A DNA stretch of 6,695 bases, from the NCBI GenBank assembly GCA_964577715.1, contig CAZOAA010000054.1, forward strand, positions 1 to 6,695. Reading direction: 5' to 3'. This document shows, one piece after another, positions 5,627-6,695 of this stretch. The first letter of the stretch is position 1. Each line of letters starts with the position of its first letter. The position numbers and the translations under genes are program-made. This DNA comes from SUP05 sp964577715. Its GTDB lineage: Bacteria > Pseudomonadota > Gammaproteobacteria > PS1 > Pseudothioglobaceae. Under the pieces are notes generated by a model, which saw only the letters and a program-made list of their open reading frames with translations, was not told the origin of the DNA and did not search any database.

Positions 5627-6277
5627 TTAGCCAAGGTTTGCATAAACACGATCTCTAACTTCATCAAGTGAGCCAACGCCGTTAGCAGCACTATATTTAG
5701 GCGCATTATCATCTTCATTCATCCAAGACTGGTAATAATCTACTAGTGGCTGAGTTTGCTCATGATAAACATCTAAACGTGAACGAACCGTGTCTTCGTT
5801 ATCATCAGCACGCTGAACTAAGTCTTCACCAGTAATATCATCTTTTCCTTCAACTTTAGGCGGGTTATAGATAATATGGTAAGTACGACCAGACGCTAAA
5901 TGGGCGCGACGACCTGACATACGGGCAACGATATCTTCATCGGGTACTTGAATTTCAACAACATAGTCAATCTTTACACCGTCAGTTTTTAGTGCTTCAG
6001 CTTGGGCAATGGTACGAGGAAAACCATCAAACAAGAAACCATTTGCACAGTCACTCTCTTGAATTCTTTCTTTTACTAAGCCAATGATAATATCATCAGA
6101 TACTAAACCACCAGCATCCATTACTTTTTTAGCTTCAATGCCTAGGGGTGTTCCTGCTTTAACAGCGGCACGTAACATGTCACCTGTTGAGATTTGTGGT
6201 ATAGAGTATTTCTCACAAATGTTAGTTGCTTGTGTACCTTTACCTGCGCCCGGAGGGCCTAATAGAATAACGTTCAT
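5627..6277 (-). CDS. adk: Adenylate kinase
   Basis: A 216-residue cytoplasmic enzyme interconverting ATP + AMP and 2 ADP, close in length to E. coli Adk (214). The P-loop GPPGAGKGT is at 7-15, the AMP-binding region QISTGDMLRAAV at 28-39 and the FLFDGFPRT motif at 81-89. The LID region runs from GRRAHLASGRTYHIIYNPPK (122-141) to DLVQRADDNEDTVRSRL (152-168), with the expected arginines at 123, 156, 165 and 167. The LID has no cysteines, so it is the zinc-free long type common in gammaproteobacteria. The ribosome-binding site AGGAAGAG (6283-6290) lies 5 nt before the ATG. The gene starts 20 bp after the PPi-PFK stop, consistent with one transcript ending at the terminator 5566-5601. In a sulfur oxidizer Adk would also balance AMP, a co-substrate of AprBA. 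Confidence 0.98.
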   Translation of the reverse strand: MNVILLGPPGAGKGTQATNICEKYSIPQISTGDMLRAAVKAGTPLGIEAKKVMDAGGLVSDDIIIGLVKERIQESDCANGFLFDGFPRTIAQAEALKTDGVKIDYVVEIQVPDEDIVARMSGRRAHLASGRTYHIIYNPPKVEGKDDITGEDLVQRADDNEDTVRSRLDVYHEQTQPLVDYYQSWMNEDDNAPKYSAANGVGSLDEVRDRVYANLG

Positions 6278-6297
6278 TGTTTCTCTTCCTTATAAAA

Positions 6298-6695
6298 TTA
6301 AATTTCAAATGGCGGTAATTTTTTATCAGCTATTTCTTTTTTCATCACCACATAATCCGGTAAGCCGTTTTTATATGGAGGATAGTTTTCACCCTCTATG
6401 AGTGGTTGTAAATATTCACGACATGCATCAGTAATACCAAAACCATCGTCAGAGATGTATTCCATTGGCATCATTTTTTCAACATTCGCAATGTCTTTTA
6501 ACTCGCCTGAGCCAATTTCCCAAGTGTATGGGTTATTTGATGTTCGAATAATTGCTGGCATAACTGAGTTTTTACCCTCTAATGCCATGTTAACAGCAGC
6601 TTCACCTAGTGCATATGCTTGCTCAACATCAGACTCTGAGGATAAGTGACGTGCCGCACGTTGTAAGTAATCAGCAACTGCCCAGTGGTACTTAT
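6298..6695 (-). CDS. Pyrophosphate-dependent 6-phosphofructokinase, C-terminal part (N-terminus outside window)
   Basis: The frame is open to the right edge, and the 131 residues visible are the C-terminal third of a PPi-dependent PFK (PFP type). The ATG at 6588 is internal, because the upstream codons continue the family sequence: KYHWAVADYLQRAARHL, then EQAYALGEAAVNMALEGKNS. After this come IIRTSNNPYTWEIG, the block ANVEKMMP, DGFGITDACREYLQPLIEGE and a C-terminus ending KKLPPFEI. This pattern matches the proteobacterial PPi-PFK group as I know it, not ATP-PFK of the E. coli type. The enzyme reversibly transfers phosphate between pyrophosphate and fructose 6-phosphate or fructose 1,6-bisphosphate; in some autotrophs it is also proposed to act on sedoheptulose phosphates in a modified Calvin cycle. 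The N-terminal substrate-specificity motifs are not in the window. adk follows after 20 bp, so they are probably cotranscribed. Confidence 0.9.
   Translation of the reverse strand, partial: KYHWAVADYLQRAARHLSSESDVEQAYALGEAAVNMALEGKNSVMPAIIRTSNNPYTWEIGSGELKDIANVEKMMPMEYISDDGFGITDACREYLQPLIEGENYPPYKNGLPDYVVMKKEIADKKLPPFEI

Noticed and set aside
5611..5629. TAAAGC / GCTTTA hairpin at the adk stop codon
   Set aside because: Six weak pairs overlapping the coding end and next to a far stronger 12-bp terminator; likely chance.
6084..6649. Two + strand frames opposite adk and PPi-PFK
   Set aside because: Both lie antisense to genes with strong family motifs and have no recognisable protein content of their own.

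Overview
The window looks like a piece of an A+T-rich chromosome from a sulfur-oxidizing, probably autotrophic gammaproteobacterium. The SUP05 / Candidatus Thioglobus / bivalve-symbiont group is the best guess. The basis is the combination of dissimilatory APS reductase (aprA), a K+-independent proton-pumping membrane pyrophosphatase (hppA), an Adk of the enterobacterial long type and a pyrophosphate-dependent phosphofructokinase (PPi-PFK). The lineage is an inference from gene content; no 16S or other marker is present. No mobile elements, tRNA, rRNA or CRISPR were seen.

Layout. The left third reads on the + strand. It holds the 3' end of aprA (to 707), then an intergenic region (708-853) with three consecutive dyads, one of them a clear intrinsic terminator. 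A compact three-gene unit follows (854-2078): a small unknown protein with a possible NTF2-like shape, a divergent SlyD/FKBP-like protein with a GTG start, and a second small unknown protein. It ends in a strong terminator at 2102-2129. The right two thirds read on the - strand, in transcription order: the C-terminal end of a PPi-PFK (entering from the right edge), adk 20 bp downstream, a strong terminator (5566-5601), a 387-residue protein I do not recognise (4379-5542), a 129-bp gap with a plausible promoter, and hppA (2258-4249), closed by a terminator at 2213-2241. The two halves converge in a 179-bp intergenic region (2079-2257).

How the genes could work together (inference). In the oxidative direction AprBA consumes sulfite and AMP to make APS, and ATP sulfurylase then consumes APS and pyrophosphate to make ATP. 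Adk interconverts AMP, ADP and ATP. HppA and PPi-PFK both exchange the pyrophosphate pool, and in several chemoautotrophic symbionts PPi-PFK plus HppA are thought to support an energy-saving variant of the Calvin cycle. The window therefore brings together genes handling the two co-substrates, AMP and PPi, of sulfite-to-sulfate oxidation. The unknown 387-residue protein lies inside this set, and the three small genes after aprA are candidates for accessory functions. These are the main points worth following up.
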